9,533 bases of DNA. Source: an uncultured Bacteroidales bacterium (GTDB lineage Bacteria > Bacteroidota > Bacteroidia > Bacteroidales > F082). The translations under genes and the position numbers were made by a program. The notes beneath the pieces are model-generated. The model saw nothing but the letters and a program-made list of their open reading frames with translations. It did not search any database and was not told where the DNA came from. The stretch lies in assembly GCA_937896505.1 (NCBI GenBank), contig CALBNP010000186.1, positions 1 through 9,533 of the forward strand, read 5' to 3'. Shown here one piece after another: positions 7,866 to 9,533 of the stretch; the stretch's first letter is position 1, and every line of letters begins with the position of its first letter.

Positions 7866-9266
7866 ATGGAAGAAAAACTCAAATTGTCCATAAAGGTTAA
7901 TTGCAAAAGCATGGGAAAAGTGTTTGTTACCCCTGTTTCGAATACATCTATTCCTTCAGATAATGATGTCTATGAAGTCAAAAAGGATTCTGTCCTATAT
8001 TTAGAAGCAGAAGCAGTAGAAGGTTCTCGATTCTTAGGATGGAGTGATGGAATATGTGATAAAATACGCAAAATTCAGGTGTCAAAAGAAACTGAATATG
8101 TGGCTGTTTTTGTCTTAACAACAAGACAGAATGAATTAACACCGTTGTTCGACAAGTTGTTTATTGACGGTCGTCGGTCCCCATTAGTACACGAATCATG
8201 CCCTGATAAGGGTAATTTCAGCAGTTCAAATAACAATCAACTTAGCCAGGACATTAAAGCAAAAAACGTGATTGAAGAAATGAAGAAATATAAAGGAAAA
8301 GACAGATTTGGTATTTTTTTGGCTTGGTTCATACCAGCATTGGCTATTATTGCTTTGTCAGTACTGCTTCTGGTGCCTTTGAAAGGTTGTGCAACAAGCA
8401 CGGATTCTTTAGTGACTATCAATTCCATCAATACCAACATACCTTTGGTGATTTCAACTTCAGAAAATGGCAGAGGACTCATTTATGCTCACAGCATAGT
8501 TGTTGATTCCACATACATCGTGGCAAAAGATACTATAGCATCTTTGAACCATCCCGAGAAAACCATCGTTCATGGGGAAATTGTTTACCGTAATACCAAT
8601 TGGCATTTGCTTCTTTATATTCTATTGGCAGCAATTTTATTGTCGGTAACGGTAATCTTAATCATAAAACACCTTGCGCCATATTTCGAGAAGGTTTTAG
8701 ATTTTAGGCATAAAATGGAGGAGATTGAATACAAAGATCGAATTAGGCTTTATGACGAAGACCGAGCATACGAAAGACTATTGTATAGAACGGAAATGGC
8801 TCTTTATGAAAAAAGAGAAAAAGCAAGAATTGATGAATGGGTGAGAGACAACGAGCATGCAAGGGAACTGGATAAAAAGGAACAAGAACGCATTGCTGAA
8901 TTGAGCAATGTGCTAAAAGAATTGGCCAAAGTTAAAAATACGGTGACTTTTAATGATCCCAAAGGTAGTGGCAAGACTATCACGATAGAAAGAAGTGTTC
9001 TATCTGAGGATTGCTGTAATGAATTGAAAGAGGTTCTTCAAGGTTTCATCAAAGAAGACGATTGCTGTTGTAAAATCTTAAAATGTCTATTCGGTGATCC
9101 TATTGATTGTGAGAAATTGAAAAAGTGTTTGAAATCTCTTCTTTGCGACAAGGAAAATTGTGAAGGGAAATGTAAGGAATTGTTGGAGCATGTCGATAGA
9201 CTGATATTGGCTATTGAAAGAATGTCCTCCAATGGTGCTTCAACTGTGATAAATAATTGTAAGTAA
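7866..9266 (+). CDS. Two-pass membrane protein with InlB-B-repeat-like N-terminal domain, coiled coil and Cys-rich tail
   Basis: This 466-residue protein starts 11 bases after the NTPase gene stops, so the two are almost certainly translated from one mRNA. Residues 1-84 resemble a divergent InlB B-repeat (beta-grasp-like) domain: G17 with VFVTP, alternating hydrophobics at 43-50, then G53, F56, GWSDG (58-62) and YVAVF (78-82). There is no signal peptide. Membrane segments lie at about 149-171 and 247-268. The basic stretch KKYKGKDR before the first and the charged region after the second put both termini in the cytoplasm and residues about 175-246 in the periplasm. Residues about 274-358 are highly charged and helical, probably a coiled coil. 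The last 84 residues hold 12 cysteines (383, 384, 400-402, 407, 415, 421, 427, 432, 436, 465), suggesting metal binding or a thiol-rich helical tail. I do not recognise the full architecture. The likely role is membrane partner or adaptor of the NTPase. A-rich sequence precedes ATG 7866, as is common in Bacteroidota. Confidence 0.85.
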   Translation: MEEKLKLSIKVNCKSMGKVFVTPVSNTSIPSDNDVYEVKKDSVLYLEAEAVEGSRFLGWSDGICDKIRKIQVSKETEYVAVFVLTTRQNELTPLFDKLFIDGRRSPLVHESCPDKGNFSSSNNNQLSQDIKAKNVIEEMKKYKGKDRFGIFLAWFIPALAIIALSVLLLVPLKGCATSTDSLVTINSINTNIPLVISTSENGRGLIYAHSIVVDSTYIVAKDTIASLNHPEKTIVHGEIVYRNTNWHLLLYILLAAILLSVTVILIIKHLAPYFEKVLDFRHKMEEIEYKDRIRLYDEDRAYERLLYRTEMALYEKREKARIDEWVRDNEHARELDKKEQERIAELSNVLKELAKVKNTVTFNDPKGSGKTITIERSVLSEDCCNELKEVLQGFIKEDDCCCKILKCLFGDPIDCEKLKKCLKSLLCDKENCEGKCKELLEHVDRLILAIERMSSNGASTVINNCK

Positions 9267-9286
9267 AACATATTCTTGTGTATAAT

Positions 9287-9294
9287 TAATTTTG
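9287..9294 (+). promoter_or_regulatory. Possible -7 promoter element for the small lipoprotein gene
   Basis: TAATTTTG matches the Bacteroidota -7 consensus TAnnTTTG and is the same octamer as in the NTPase promoter at 2114-2121. It would give a leader of about 50 bases before ATG 9351. No TTTG lies 19-21 bases upstream (the nearest partial match, ATTG at 9256-9259, is 27 bases away), so the call is weak. Confidence 0.35.
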
Positions 9295-9350
9295 TGTTTT
9301 GCTTCAACATAGATGAAAGGATACAACACGGTTCTATATTTGGCGAAGTA

Positions 9351-9518
9351 ATGAACAATTGGTTGAAGATAGTAATTGCGCTTGCTGGTTTGTTGCTTGT
9401 TTCTGTATGCTGTGGAGAAAAAACACGGCAGATGGAAGGGAAGGGGAGTAGTGCTCATGCGGCATTGGCTGAGATTGACGATACTGTCCCAAAAAGTGTG
9501 TCTGAGCGCAGAGGCTAA
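9351..9518 (+). CDS. Small predicted lipoprotein, possibly the frameshifted start of a longer gene
   Basis: This 55-residue frame has a lipoprotein signal peptide: MNNWLK, a hydrophobic stretch IVIALAGLLLV (residues 7-17), then SVCCG with Cys20 or Cys21 as the lipidated residue. Only about 35 mature residues follow before TAA 9516-9518. ATG 9351 is chosen because it puts the charged N-terminus directly before the hydrophobic core; an upstream TTG at 9276 would spoil the signal peptide. The mature part (HAALAEIDDTV, then KSVSERRG) looks like the beginning of a larger helical lipoprotein. The +1 frame stays open from this point to the window end (ILSQKV, then SAEAKKRDW), so the gene may be broken by a frameshift. 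It starts 84 bases after the previous gene and could have its own promoter. The function is unknown and a link to the NTPase pair is not shown. Confidence 0.55.
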   Translation: MNNWLKIVIALAGLLLVSVCCGEKTRQMEGKGSSAHAALAEIDDTVPKSVSERRG

Positions 9519-9533
9519 AAAAAGGGATTGGCC

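Noticed and set aside
7670..7900. 76-residue + strand frame spanning the junction of the two operon genes
   Set aside because: It overlaps both real genes in a different frame and shows no domain.
8952..8978. Walker A-like NDPKGSGKT (residues 363-371) in the two-pass protein
   Set aside because: The small residue required five positions before GK is Asp, there is no Walker B after it, and fewer than 100 mostly Cys-rich residues remain. It is probably chance.
9335..9342. TATATTTG, a second perfect TAnnTTTG match just before the lipoprotein gene
   Set aside because: It has no -33 TTTG at the right distance and would place the transcript start at the start codon itself. The element at 9287-9294 is the better candidate.
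9488..9494. C CCA AAA, a slippery-type heptamer in the lipoprotein frame
   Set aside because: A -1 shift there meets TGA at 9503-9505, giving an even shorter product, and no downstream stimulatory structure can be seen.
1..9533. CRISPR arrays, tRNA/rRNA genes, insertion sequences, attachment sites
   Set aside because: I saw no regularly spaced repeats, RNA gene signatures, transposase or integrase motifs, or terminal inverted repeats.

Overview
The window looks like a piece of accessory (island-type) chromosome from a member of the Bacteroidota, probably Bacteroidales. The evidence is indirect. A TTTG / TAnnTTTG promoter of the Bacteroides type sits in front of the largest gene, the start codons have A-rich leaders rather than clear Shine-Dalgarno sequences, and composition is moderately A+T-rich. 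No rRNA, tRNA, integrase, transposase or CRISPR array is visible. All recognisable genes are on the + strand.

Layout. (1) Bases 1-56 hold what is probably the last few codons of an upstream gene. (2) Bases 60-2048 encode a 662-residue DNA-binding-type protein. It has an RNA polymerase alpha-CTD-like helix-hairpin-helix near the N-terminus, a sigma-70 region 4-like helix-turn-helix in the middle, and two winged-helix (HARE-HTH-like) modules at the C-terminus. (3) Bases 2049-2160 form a short intergenic region with a near-perfect Bacteroides-type promoter. (4) Bases 2161-7854 encode a giant (1,897-residue) membrane-anchored P-loop NTPase. Four transmembrane segments lie between Walker A and Walker B, as in KAP-type NTPases, and more than 1,000 residues of mostly helical, partly TPR-like solenoid follow. 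(5) Bases 7866-9266, only 11 bases downstream, encode a 466-residue two-pass membrane protein. It has an N-terminal divergent InlB-B-repeat-like beta domain, a polar periplasmic loop, a charged coiled coil and a cysteine-rich tail. (6) Bases 9351-9518 encode a 55-residue lipoprotein that may be the broken start of a longer gene.

How the parts may work together (inference). The NTPase and the two-pass protein form a tight two-gene unit behind one promoter. Both are predicted to have cytoplasmic N- and C-termini and to show the periplasm a polar loop of about 70-90 residues. The simplest reading is an inner-membrane complex in which a signal-transducing ATPase with a large sensor or scaffold solenoid is paired with a coiled-coil, Cys-rich partner. 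KAP NTPases include PifA, the phage-exclusion protein of the F plasmid, and large NTPases with C-terminal repeats are common in anti-phage defence. A defence or stress-sensing role is therefore reasonable but unproven. I do not recognise the pair as any named system. The upstream protein has its own transcription-unit context, apparently joined to the gene before the window, and may belong to a different module of the same island.
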